From contig JBLNDG010000015.1 in NCBI GenBank assembly GCA_050261415.1, forward strand, positions 1 to 7,336: a stretch of 7,336 nucleotides of DNA, in the 5' to 3' direction. Every line of letters starts with the position of its first letter. The first letter of the stretch is position 1. This DNA comes from JBLNDG01 sp050261415. GTDB lineage: Bacteria > Bacillota > Clostridia > Lutisporales > Lutisporaceae. Below are positions 1-6,954 of this stretch, piece after piece. The notes under the pieces were generated by a model, which saw only the letters and a list, made by a program, of their open reading frames with translations, searched no databases and was not told where the DNA came from. The position numbers were made by a program, and so were the translations under genes.

Positions 1-481
1 GCAGTAAAAGCGATGGGTTTACCATAAGGGCTCTGCTCATCGCAAGCATCTGTTGTTCGCCACCGCTCAATGTACCCGCAAGCTGCTTCCTTCTTTCAAA
101 AAGTATGGGAAAGAGACCAAAAACAAACTCCATTTGACGCCTCTTAATTTCCTTATTTCTGACAGAATAAGCTCCCATATTCAAATTTTCCTGGACTGTC
201 ATGTCTATAAAAACACGTCTTCCTTCTGGAACATACCCTATTCCAAGTTTAGGGATTTGATGCTGAGGTAATTTTTCAAGGCTGTGACCTTTAAAAATAA
301 TACTTCCTTCCGATATCTTAACTATGCCCATAATGGCATTAAGGAGCGTGCTCTTCCCGGCTCCATTGGCGCCAATCACCGAAACGATTTCTCCCTCTTC
401 CACTTTTACAGAAATCCCGTGTATTGCTTCTACTTGCCCATATTTTACCTTAATATTGTTTACTTCAAGAATCGCTGCCAT
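1..481 (-). CDS. livF: Liv-type ABC transporter ATP-binding protein LivF (3' part outside the window)
   Basis: This is the second ATPase of a branched-chain-amino-acid-type (HAAT) ABC importer; it works on the cytoplasmic face with LivG to drive LivH/LivM. Reading from ATG at 481, 160 codons are open to the left edge, against a usual length of about 235, so the last third (Walker B, D-loop, switch His) is off the window. Visible are Walker A GANGAGKST (residues 37-45), the LivF-typical VPEGRRVF (84-91) and the signature LSGGEQQ (138-144). The start is set by GGAGG at 488-492, six bases upstream. The first 17 bp overlap the end of livG in another frame, which suggests translational coupling. 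The VPEGRRVF stretch and second position in the pair distinguish it from LivG. Family assignment is firm; substrate is not deducible from this subunit. Confidence 0.95.
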   Translation of the reverse strand, partial: MAAILEVNNIKVKYGQVEAIHGISVKVEEGEIVSVIGANGAGKSTLLNAIMGIVKISEGSIIFKGHSLEKLPQHQIPKLGIGYVPEGRRVFIDMTVQENLNMGAYSVRNKEIKRRQMEFVFGLFPILFERRKQLAGTLSGGEQQMLAMSRALMVNPSLLL

Positions 482-1238
482 ACACATCCTCCGAACCTAA
501 ATAGGCTTTTATAACTTCTGGATTTTCGGCTATTTCATTCGGTTTTCCAAAAGCAATCGCACTTCCATGATTTAATACCATGATTCTGTGTGAAATGCCC
601 ATAACTATTTTCATATCATGCTCAATCAGGATTATAGTCATTTTTTTATTTAGTTCTTTTATCAGAGATATCATCAACTCACGTTCATCACTGTTTAAAC
701 CTGCTGCAGGCTCATCCATCAAAATAATATCAGGACTTACCGCATAGCACCGTGCAATTTCAAGCCTTTTTTGATCACCGTATGGCAGGTTTTTTGCCAA
801 TGTCTCTGCTTGATGACCAAGTCCGGTAATTTCCAAGGCTTCCATTGCAATCGGCTTTACACGGTCAAAATTGCTTTTTTGATGGTTTGGACTAAATATT
901 TCCAACACAAGCGGAACCTTGCTTCTCGCGAGTAATGAAACCATAACATTTTCAATGGCTGTAAGATCAGTATACAGGTGCGGGTTCTGGAATGTTCTTG
1001 CCATACCCATTTGACTGATTATATAAGATGGTTTTCCTGTAACGCACCTATCATTAAAGCTGACTTGCCCTGCTGTAGGTTTATAAACACCGGTAATTAC
1101 ATTAAACATTGTACTCTTGCCAGACCCGTTGGGACCTATAATACTGAACAGTTCCCCCTTGTTCACACTAAAAGACACATTGTTGAGGGCATACAATCCG
1201 CCAAATTTCATCGAGACATTTTGGACTGATAATATCAT
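465..1238 (-). CDS. livG: Liv-type ABC transporter ATP-binding protein LivG
   Basis: First ATPase of the HAAT importer, 257 aa, the usual LivG length. It has Walker A GPNGSGKST (35-43), a Q-loop at RTFQNPHL (Q84), the signature LPYGDQ (151-156, the LivG form in place of LSGGQ) followed by KRLEIAR, Walker B IILMDEP (171-177), AAGLN at the D-loop, and the switch histidine in IEHDM (H207). All catalytic residues are present, so it should be an active ATPase. Its ATG lies one base after the livM stop (TAA at 1240-1242) and follows a modest ribosome site GGGTG (1246-1250). Its 3' end overlaps livF by 17 bp. The C-terminal stretch with NPEVIKAYLG is the typical LivG ending. Confidence 0.97.
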   Translation of the reverse strand: MILSVQNVSMKFGGLYALNNVSFSVNKGELFSIIGPNGSGKSTMFNVITGVYKPTAGQVSFNDRCVTGKPSYIISQMGMARTFQNPHLYTDLTAIENVMVSLLARSKVPLVLEIFSPNHQKSNFDRVKPIAMEALEITGLGHQAETLAKNLPYGDQKRLEIARCYAVSPDIILMDEPAAGLNSDERELMISLIKELNKKMTIILIEHDMKIVMGISHRIMVLNHGSAIAFGKPNEIAENPEVIKAYLGSEDVYGSDS

Positions 1239-1239
1239 T

Positions 1240-2232
1240 TTATTTCACCCGCCTTTTTCTGAGATGGCCGCTTATCCGTCTACACATATTTCCGGTTGCT
1301 TTTTTAAGCAATCCTCCTATTCCGTTTGGCATATAAATCATAGCCAGAATCAGAAGAATTCCATAGATAACAAGGCGGTATTCACCAATAAATCTGAAAT
1401 ATTCAGTAGCAAAAGTCAGCAGTACATTTGCAATAATCACCCCTGGTATGCTTCCGTTTCCACCAAAGATTGAGATAGTCAGGAACGAAATAGATACGTT
1501 GGTTGTAAAATTTTCAGGTGAAATATAGCTTATATAACTTGCATAAAGGGCTCCTGCCACACCTGCAAACAAAGAACAAATTGCAAAAGCCAGTAGCTTT
1601 ATTCCGTTAACATTAACACCATTCATATTCGCAGCAATGCTGCTATTCTTTATAGACGTAAAGAAATACCCGAGTCTTGACTTGAATATTCTATTAGTCA
1701 AAAATATAAAAATAAGAAACATGACAAGCGCCAGATAATAATAACTAAAGACATTTTTAAGTTCAAATCCGAATATGACCGGAGCAGGTATTCTGTTTAG
1801 GCCACTTGGTCCATTGGTTAATGAAATCCAGTTCTTGAACACCTGATATATTATCTCATTTATACCCAATGTAGTCATTATTAGATATAAGCCCGATACC
1901 TTCATCGTTGGAAGACCTACTAAAAACCCTGCGATAAAAGTTATAACAACTACAACCAGCATATAAACCCAGAAGTTTGCATTCAGTCTTAAACTTAGCA
2001 ATGCGGCGGTATATGCACCTATCCCGAAAAACGCCGCCTGTGCATTCGAAATTTGCCCTGAGCTGCCTAATATATTCAGACCCAAAACAGCAATAGAATT
2101 AATCATCACATATACGACCAGATGCAATATATATTTAGACATAAAATCAGGAAAAGTGCACATTAAGGCAATAACTACCAAATATATTAAGGTCTTTGTT
2201 TTTTTATTCATATACGCTACCTGAACTTTCAT
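1240..2232 (-). CDS. livM: Liv-type ABC transporter permease LivM
   Basis: Second inner-membrane permease of the HAAT importer, 330 aa from the chosen start. It is strongly hydrophobic with many predicted membrane spans, the first at about 14-30. Family hallmarks are GQISNAQAAFFGIGAYTAA (59-77), TNGPSGL (139-145), the cytoplasmic ATPase-contacting loop around SIKNSSIAANMNGVN (193-207) and GGNGSIPGV (257-265). The basic tail ending RKRRVK is slightly longer than usual. A longer frame exists (ATG at 2274), but it would overlap livH by 38 bp and add a non-hydrophobic, unfamily-like leader. ATG at 2232 has AAGGTG seven bases upstream and sits four bases after the livH stop, so I prefer it. ATG at 2211 is a weaker alternative. 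The contact loop is less conserved than in LivH. Confidence 0.94.
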   Translation of the reverse strand: MKVQVAYMNKKTKTLIYLVVIALMCTFPDFMSKYILHLVVYVMINSIAVLGLNILGSSGQISNAQAAFFGIGAYTAALLSLRLNANFWVYMLVVVVITFIAGFLVGLPTMKVSGLYLIMTTLGINEIIYQVFKNWISLTNGPSGLNRIPAPVIFGFELKNVFSYYYLALVMFLIFIFLTNRIFKSRLGYFFTSIKNSSIAANMNGVNVNGIKLLAFAICSLFAGVAGALYASYISYISPENFTTNVSISFLTISIFGGNGSIPGVIIANVLLTFATEYFRFIGEYRLVIYGILLILAMIYMPNGIGGLLKKATGNMCRRISGHLRKRRVK

Positions 2233-2236
2233 TTCA

Positions 2237-3103
2237 TCACACCTTTGTCGGTCTAGCTTTTCCCAAAATGCCATAAGGCCTGAACAATAGCATCAAAACC
2301 AAAATACCGAGAGAAAATACGTCTTTATATGCAGAGCTGATATAACCGGCTCCCAAATTTTCCAATATACCCAGGATAATTCCACCAACCATTGCACCAG
2401 GAACACTGGTGACCCCACCAAGTACGGACGCGGAAAAAGCCTTAAGCCCCATCATGTTTCCCATTTCAAACGAAGCAAAATACAATGGGCCAATTAAAAC
2501 GCCACCTATTACTGCAACTACAATACTTAAAATAATTGTAAAAGAAATATATACTCTTACATTGATTCCCATAGCAGCGGCGATAGGTCTGTCAGCCGCC
2601 ACTGCACGCATTGCTTGGCCAACTCGTGTAAATGAAAGCAGAACGTAAACAATAATGAAAAGGATAATTGCTATTCCGATAACCCAAAAATACTGTTCTG
2701 CGATTGAGGCGCCGAATATTTTAAATACTCGTGTCCCGAATATATCCGGATATTTTACAGGGTTTGGAAACCTAATTCTGACAAGATTCTGAAGTACAAT
2801 CCCCAGTCCCATCGTGGCTATAACAAATGTCATTGTCGGTACATCATATAATTTTCTGAGGATGAATCTGTCTAATATAAATCCTATTATAAAGCCCGCC
2901 AGTGTTGTTATTAGCAGTGTCAGCCAGGCATTAAGTCCTAATGAAACCGCTATCATAAAGCCAAATATGCTTCCTGTCATATATACATGGCCAAGACAAA
3001 AAATAAAATGGTTCAGGGTTCTGAAAACCAAGGTGTATCCCAGTGCTACCAATGCATAAACAAATCCGGTTGCAATCCCTTGCAATATAAGTTGAATTAA
3101 CAT
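2237..3103 (-). CDS. livH: Liv-type ABC transporter permease LivH
   Basis: First inner-membrane permease of the HAAT importer, 288 aa, the normal family size. The N-terminus (QLILQGIATGFVYALVALG) is the classic LivH opening. It is followed by a variant of the LNFAHG region (TLNHFIFCLGHVYM), several membrane spans, the cytoplasmic coupling loop AMRAVAADRPIAAAMGI (164-180) and the family-typical end LMLLFRPYGILG (270-281). A GTG two codons upstream (3109) would also open the frame, but the G-run ribosome site at 3109-3114 overlaps it. With ATG at 3103 the spacing is five bases, so ATG is preferred. The livM start lies four bases beyond its stop. It is separated from the upstream binding-protein gene by an 89-bp gap holding a strong hairpin. 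Confidence 0.95.
   Translation of the reverse strand: MLIQLILQGIATGFVYALVALGYTLVFRTLNHFIFCLGHVYMTGSIFGFMIAVSLGLNAWLTLLITTLAGFIIGFILDRFILRKLYDVPTMTFVIATMGLGIVLQNLVRIRFPNPVKYPDIFGTRVFKIFGASIAEQYFWVIGIAIILFIIVYVLLSFTRVGQAMRAVAADRPIAAAMGINVRVYISFTIILSIVVAVIGGVLIGPLYFASFEMGNMMGLKAFSASVLGGVTSVPGAMVGGIILGILENLGAGYISSAYKDVFSLGILVLMLLFRPYGILGKARPTKV
2240..2245 (-). promoter_or_regulatory. Ribosome-binding site that fixes the livM start
   Basis: AAGGTG, within the last codons of livH, lies seven bases before ATG at 2232. The livH stop falls between the site and the start, an arrangement typical of translational coupling between two permease subunits needed in equal amounts. Confidence 0.7.
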
Positions 3104-3108
3104 GCACA

Positions 3109-3114
3109 CCCCCC
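3109..3114 (-). promoter_or_regulatory. Ribosome-binding site of livH (G-run)
   Basis: The minus strand reads AAGGGGGG then TGTGC then ATG (3103). The run of G is unusual as a Shine-Dalgarno site but is well spaced for the ATG. It overlaps the alternative GTG at 3109, making that start improbable. Confidence 0.6.
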
Positions 3115-3148
3115 TTTCTATTTTAAATTAACTTTTAGTTGCCGGACT

Positions 3149-3172
3149 TGCGGTGGGGTGTCACCCACCGCA
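3149..3172 (-). other. Hairpin between the binding-protein gene and livH
   Basis: TGCGGTGGG (3149-3157) and CCCACCGCA (3164-3172) form a perfect 9-bp, G+C-rich stem with a 6-base loop, starting 20 bases after the binding-protein stop. No uninterrupted T-run follows on the minus strand (it continues AGTCCGGCAACTAAAAG), so this is not a clean terminator. In binding-protein transporter operons such hairpins commonly block 3' exonucleases or partly terminate, giving more binding protein than permease. That role here is inferred from position. Confidence 0.7.
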
Positions 3173-3192
3173 GCCAATGCATTAAAATAAGC

Positions 3193-4329
3193 TTATTCGT
3201 AAAGAACCCATGCACCATCTTTAACAGTCATAAGAACAGTGGGTTGAACGAGGTTGTGACGTTCCCCGAAATACAGTTCACCTTCAAATCCCATTATATT
3301 ACCCCTCCAATTTTGAATTGCATCACGGAGGGCAGCCTTGTCTGTTCCTGCCTTTTCAAGACAAGGACGGAGAATCTGAGTTATTGACCTGTATGTCCAT
3401 GCCATAAGCAGAGGTTGTGCCACTTCTTTCTCCTGGGCAAATATTTTTGCGACATTTTCAGCAAATGCTGCAGCATCAGGTGTGGTGTCTTTATGATAAT
3501 ATGTGCAAACAACTGTTCCTTCTGCTGCTTCTCCTCCGAGAATGAATAATTGGTCGTTTGCAAGACCTCCTGTTCCAAAGAACGTTGCATCAATACCCAA
3601 TTGACGTGCCTGTATCATGATCGCGGGAGCCGCGGGAATAGTTCCGCAAAGCGCAATACCATCAGGTTTGGCTGCAGCTATCTTTGTCAGCTGTGCTGTA
3701 AATTCCGTATCGGCAGAATTATAACTCTCGATTGCAACCGGAGTAATACCGAGTTCCTTAAGTCTGTTTACAATTCCGTCTTTAACACCGGTACCATAAT
3801 CATTGGTATCATATATAACAGCTATTCTTTTCAGTCCCATATCTTTAACAGCTGCATCGCCTAGTGACGCCGCCTGCAGATCGTCAGCCTTGATCACCTG
3901 GAAAGTCCACTTGTTGTCAACATTTGCTATGGCGGCATTTGTACCTCCAACAACGATGTATGGCACTCCCGCCTTTTCATTTACGGGAATTGCAGCGAGT
4001 ACTTGCGAAGAACCCCAACCGCCCACAACTACATCTACGTTTTCCTGATCAACTAACTTTTGCATGGCAGTGACCGCTTCACTCGGGTTTGTTGCATCAT
4101 CGACGATAACCATCTCAAGTTTACGCCCATTAATGCCACCATCTTTGTTAATTTCATCAATCGCCATCTCCGCGCCATATTGAATGTTAACTCCATATGA
4201 GGTACCACCGCCGGACAGTGGAGCAATAACACCTATCCGGATAGGACCTGTTTCTTTTTTGGAACCGCATCCTGTTGCCAGGGAAATTACCATAATTACG
4301 GCCATTAATAATGCTAAAACCTTTTTCAT
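3193..4329 (-). CDS. Liv-type ABC transporter substrate-binding lipoprotein (Peripla_BP_6 family)
   Basis: Extracytoplasmic solute receptor of the importer, 378 aa. The N-terminus is a lipoprotein signal: basic MKK, a hydrophobic core and lipobox LATGC with the lipidated cysteine at 21, as expected in a Gram-positive cell. The mature part begins IRIGVIAPLSG (30-40), standard for LivJ/LivK-like type I binding proteins, and continues with GAEMAIDEIN, VVVGGWGSSQV (100-110) and VYDTNDYG-like IAVIYDTNDYG (169-179). The ligand-contacting Ser-Ser after GGW and the GGTNAA loop (128-133) resemble the carboxylate-binding edge of LIV receptors. Trp105 and the non-acidic TGGLAND loop (253-259) are not what I would expect of a plain leucine receptor, so I leave out the livK symbol. 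The start has GGAGGAG at 4335-4341. Confidence 0.95.
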   Translation of the reverse strand: MKKVLALLMAVIMVISLATGCGSKKETGPIRIGVIAPLSGGGTSYGVNIQYGAEMAIDEINKDGGINGRKLEMVIVDDATNPSEAVTAMQKLVDQENVDVVVGGWGSSQVLAAIPVNEKAGVPYIVVGGTNAAIANVDNKWTFQVIKADDLQAASLGDAAVKDMGLKRIAVIYDTNDYGTGVKDGIVNRLKELGITPVAIESYNSADTEFTAQLTKIAAAKPDGIALCGTIPAAPAIMIQARQLGIDATFFGTGGLANDQLFILGGEAAEGTVVCTYYHKDTTPDAAAFAENVAKIFAQEKEVAQPLLMAWTYRSITQILRPCLEKAGTDKAALRDAIQNWRGNIMGFEGELYFGERHNLVQPTVLMTVKDGAWVLYE

Positions 4330-4377
4330 CCTAACTCCTCCTTACCTAAATCGACTTAAAAAACGTCGTCCGCCAAA

Positions 4378-4770
4378 TTACACATCCATTAAAATAACAT
4401 CAATCTCTACGTCAATGCCACGAAGTCCAGCTTGGACAAGTGTTCGTGCCGGACGTTGATTTTCATCCGGAAAATATTCTTCATATATCTCGTTAAAACA
4501 TGGAATATTAGTAAGATCCGCCAGATAAACAGTAATTTTCACCGCCTTCTTAATACTTAAACCTGAAGCCTCAGCGACTGCTGAAATGTTATCAAATGTT
4601 TTACGTACCTGCTGTTTAAAGTCACCTTTAATTGGTGCATTTGTTTCTTTATCCAATGGCCCCCATCCGGACAAAAAAACAAAAGGTCCGACTTTAAGAG
4701 CTTGTGGAAACGGGCCTCTCCCCTTTGGTGCATTTTGGGTGACCACAGTTTCCCTTATATACTTTTCCAA
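4378..4770 (-). CDS. RidA/YjgF/YER057c/UK114-family protein (probable enamine/imine deaminase)
   Basis: 130-aa member of the Rid family, whose archetype hydrolyses reactive enamines/imines to ketones plus ammonia as a trimer with active sites between subunits. Visible landmarks are PFPQA (20-24, the PYSQA position), FVFLSG (30-35), the central VAEASGLSIKKAVKITVYLAD (65-85), RPART (106-110) with the catalytic arginine at 109, and VEID with Glu122 matching the archetype Glu120. Phe21 replaces the usual Tyr17 and Leu111 the usual Cys107. I chose TTG at 4770 because it gives the family length and a GGGGGGTGG ribosome site five bases upstream. The only in-frame ATG (4863) would add 31 residues unlike any Rid protein and lie inside the amidohydrolase gene. 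The retained arginine argues for deaminase activity; the substrate is unknown. Confidence 0.93.
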   Translation of the reverse strand: MEKYIRETVVTQNAPKGRGPFPQALKVGPFVFLSGWGPLDKETNAPIKGDFKQQVRKTFDNISAVAEASGLSIKKAVKITVYLADLTNIPCFNEIYEEYFPDENQRPARTLVQAGLRGIDVEIDVILMDV

Positions 4771-4775
4771 ATATT

Positions 4776-4784
4776 CCACCCCCC
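4776..4784 (-). promoter_or_regulatory. Ribosome-binding site that fixes the TTG start of the RidA-family gene
   Basis: On the minus strand GGGGGGTGG lies five bases before TTG at 4770-4768. It is close in form to the G-run preceding livH in the same operon. It supports TTG over the in-frame GTG at 4779, which overlaps the site, and over the ATG at 4863. Confidence 0.7.
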
Positions 4785-4819
4785 ATAATATGATTAATTT
4801 CGAGTTTGCGGTGCCAGAA

Positions 4820-5962
4820 TCAGCCCAGACGGAATATGCGGCGGATATTCTCGCCAAATACAAGCTTTTTATCCTCGGAGCTTAACAATGGACAATGCTT
4901 GTCAAGATAATTTCTCGCCTGTGCATATGTACAATTTCTTTCAGTATTTGGCAAATCAGTTCCCCAAATCAGTTTTTCAGGGCCAAGGTGAGACATAAGC
5001 TCCCGTATCAACGGATGAATCTCAAGATATGGATAATCCCATACTGTTCCGCCTGGAACAGGGTGGCTTACTTGCATCGGAAACAGGAGCTCGAGATGCA
5101 TGTTCGGCCGCTTCCATATATTCCATAGTTCCTCTCGTATAGGTATGAAATTATCCTTATCTCTGATATTTCGGAGAGGGATACCGTGTACCAAGATACA
5201 TGGTATCTCCGGAAAGCGCTTATGCCATCCTTCCAATCTCAGCATCTGTTTCATAAAGCGTTCATATGCGGAAGAAATATATTCACCCTTTTCATATATT
5301 GCAGTAATGTCCCAGAATACAGGAAGCCCTAAATCCCTTACCTCTGACCAAAATTCATCAAATCTTTCATCATCAAAATTAATTGAAAATCCAATTTCAA
5401 AAAACCTTTCGTTCGCATAATAAAGCGCCTTCAGTCCTTGTTCTATTGCGCCTTTACGCAATTTCTTAATTTCTTCCGGGCCGTCAGCTTTCGACTCATT
5501 AATCTGTATGGTCCCTATAAATCTATCCGGATATTTTTTGACCGCATCAGATATAAACTCGTTAAGGTCACCATATAGAAAAGCATTTTGCAAGATGCCC
5601 ATAGAAACACCGGCGGCATCCATATGAGCGAGAAGAAACTCGGGAGGCGATTCCAGACTCTGCATATTTGGAGCATAAAGTGAAATATAATAGCCTTCTC
5701 CATCCTTTTCCCATTGCAATCTTCCAAAAGAACCCGCACTAAATTTAACATCATATGCGCCATTGGGAGTCGGGTCATTTTCATCCCATAAAATATATTT
5801 ACTCTTTTCCATTTCTACTTTACCGTCCCGCAAACGTTTAACCACGGCAGCGGGCGACGAAGCAACAAAACGCTGCAAATACAGGTTTTGTTCTTTCATA
5901 GACCGTGAACCATAAGGCCTTCCAAGATTGGGGAATGCGTGCATATGGGCATCAATAATCAT
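4820..5962 (-). CDS. TIM-barrel amidohydrolase, Amidohydro_2 (ACMSD-like) family
   Basis: 380-aa cytosolic enzyme of the Amidohydro_2 group, which includes ACMSD, LigW/LigY-like lyases, hydratases and lactonases acting on carboxylated compounds. The first strand carries IIDAHMH with metal ligands His6 and His8. ILVHG gives His259, and LIWGTDLPN gives the strand-8 aspartate Asp336. The end FGENIRRIF matches the usual helix after the barrel. The strand that normally supplies the third histidine reads GLPVFWDIT (212-220), with Trp217-Asp218 where LPVFIH is usual, so the metal site looks altered. Residues about 45-100 form an extra segment between strands 1 and 2 with two tryptophans and a YYISLYAPN strand. 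The start ATG has GAGGAG eight bases upstream, and the gene follows the regulator by 20 bp. The exact reaction cannot be stated. Confidence 0.9.
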   Translation of the reverse strand: MIIDAHMHAFPNLGRPYGSRSMKEQNLYLQRFVASSPAAVVKRLRDGKVEMEKSKYILWDENDPTPNGAYDVKFSAGSFGRLQWEKDGEGYYISLYAPNMQSLESPPEFLLAHMDAAGVSMGILQNAFLYGDLNEFISDAVKKYPDRFIGTIQINESKADGPEEIKKLRKGAIEQGLKALYYANERFFEIGFSINFDDERFDEFWSEVRDLGLPVFWDITAIYEKGEYISSAYERFMKQMLRLEGWHKRFPEIPCILVHGIPLRNIRDKDNFIPIREELWNIWKRPNMHLELLFPMQVSHPVPGGTVWDYPYLEIHPLIRELMSHLGPEKLIWGTDLPNTERNCTYAQARNYLDKHCPLLSSEDKKLVFGENIRRIFRLG

Positions 5963-5982
5963 TTTACCATCTCCTCAAATTA

Positions 5983-6783
5983 TTAGTCGTCACCTTTTAC
6001 TAAATATCCGCCGCCAATTATATCCAGGCCGCTGATACCATCCTGTGGCTTTGCAAAAATAACCAGACTGTAATAATCACTTCGAAGATAAACTCTGGTA
6101 AGCTGCAAAGCATCTCCGGCCGATGAATATGAAACTGACTCGTGTACAAGGAGCGGATATTTTTCAGAAACTTCGAGAAGCTTCGCCTGTATCGAGTTTG
6201 CTCCTACTGCCCTGACTTGGACTTCAACGTGATCAACTTTATGTCCTGTCATTTGCAGCAGCTTTTGGACCGATTCGTTCTCTAATTTAGTTATATCCAG
6301 CTTCTCACCTATATTTAATGGGAAATATCTAGATTCAATCCATATAGGGGTATCTTTCGATCTGCATAGACGTCTGACCCGAATTAATTCATCATTTTCT
6401 GATATTCCAAATATTTTAGCGATGCTTTCCACCGGCTTTATTTTTATATGCTCTACTACAGTCGCCTTACGTGAAAAACCTCTGTTTTGCATTTCATCTT
6501 CCATGCGTCTGAAATCATCCAAACCGATAATCGGGTGGCGGTTTCCATGAACGTTATCTGAAACAATAGATCTAGACCCACGTTTTTTTATAATCAGGCC
6601 ATCTTCTTCCAATCGTTCCAGTGCCTTACGTATCGTTATCCGGCTTACGTTAAACATTTGTATGAGTTCATTTTCACTTGGGATAAAATCCCCCGGCTTG
6701 AGCTCCCCGCTCTCAATTTGCTTGCGAATCTTTCGTTCAACCTGATAATATAAAGTAACAGGACTTTTATCATAAAGATTCAT
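5983..6783 (-). CDS. GntR-family transcriptional regulator, HutC/UTRA type
   Basis: 266-aa DNA-binding regulator and first gene of the operon. Residues about 8-75 are a GntR winged helix-turn-helix: YYQVERKIRKQI, GELKPGDFIPSENEL and FNVSRITIRKALERLEEDGLI. The wing reads KKRGSRSIV rather than the common KGKGTFV. Residues about 90-245 are a UTRA effector domain, shown by IRVRRLCRSKDTPIWIESRYFP (134-155), VHESVSYSS (213-221) and LTRVYLRSDYYSLVI (228-242). UTRA domains of this subfamily bind small ligands such as sugars, amines or histidine derivatives. The ATG has AGGAGGT at 6793-6799. By context it probably represses its own operon by binding the perfect inverted repeat at 6921-6954 and is released by the imported compound or a derivative; this is inferred. 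The ligand class cannot be told from sequence. Confidence 0.95.
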   Translation of the reverse strand: MNLYDKSPVTLYYQVERKIRKQIESGELKPGDFIPSENELIQMFNVSRITIRKALERLEEDGLIIKKRGSRSIVSDNVHGNRHPIIGLDDFRRMEDEMQNRGFSRKATVVEHIKIKPVESIAKIFGISENDELIRVRRLCRSKDTPIWIESRYFPLNIGEKLDITKLENESVQKLLQMTGHKVDHVEVQVRAVGANSIQAKLLEVSEKYPLLVHESVSYSSAGDALQLTRVYLRSDYYSLVIFAKPQDGISGLDIIGGGYLVKGDD

Positions 6784-6920
6784 TTATAATTGACCTCCTA
6801 AACATTATACAAATGATACTTTTATGCATCTATATTCCGAGGTTCAAGATTTCTCACACGGCTTGCAGCATCTCTCATTACATTAATTTCATTAGCAGTT
6901 TAGCAAAAAATATTATAAGT

Positions 6921-6954
6921 TGTTATCTTGTTATGTTATTATAACAAGATAACA
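6921..6954. promoter_or_regulatory. Perfect 14-bp inverted repeat, probable operator of the GntR regulator
   Basis: Arms TGTTATCTTGTTAT (6921-6934) and ATAACAAGATAACA (6941-6954) are exact reverse complements with a 6-base spacer. A second small palindrome, GTTATTATAAC (6935-6945), is nested across the spacer and has the GT-TA...TA-AC look of HutC-type GntR sites. The repeat begins at the expected transcription start of the promoter at 6962-6990, where a bound repressor would block initiation or clearance. The stem is A+T-rich, so a terminator role is unlikely. Confidence 0.65.

Noticed and set aside
53..514. Two plus-strand open frames (53-271 and 284-514)
   Set aside because: They lie opposite the livF coding sequence, which has all the expected ATPase motifs; they are antisense shadows.
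2230..2274. Longer livM form starting at 2274
   Set aside because: The added 14 residues are charged, lie within livH in another frame and have no ribosome site; ATG at 2232 has one at seven-base spacing.
4361..4377. Small palindromic stretch (CGAC/GTCG flanking an A-run) between the RidA-family gene and the binding-protein gene
   Set aside because: Only four base pairs and no supporting context; too weak to call a hairpin or terminator.
6804..6809. TATAAT on the minus strand just before the regulator gene
   Set aside because: Transcription from it would start at or inside the ribosome site of the regulator, and no -35 match sits at the right distance.
6822..6878. Possible 18-residue leader peptide on the minus strand (begins MRDAASRV)
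   Set aside because: No Shine-Dalgarno sequence precedes the ATG and the composition gives no run of one amino acid that would suggest attenuation; short open frames of this size are expected by chance.
6921..6954. Inverted repeat as an intrinsic terminator (a TATTTTTT run follows at 6911-6904 on the minus strand)
   Set aside because: The stem has only three G-C pairs per 14 and the T-run starts about ten bases after it; the position at a promoter start site fits an operator better.
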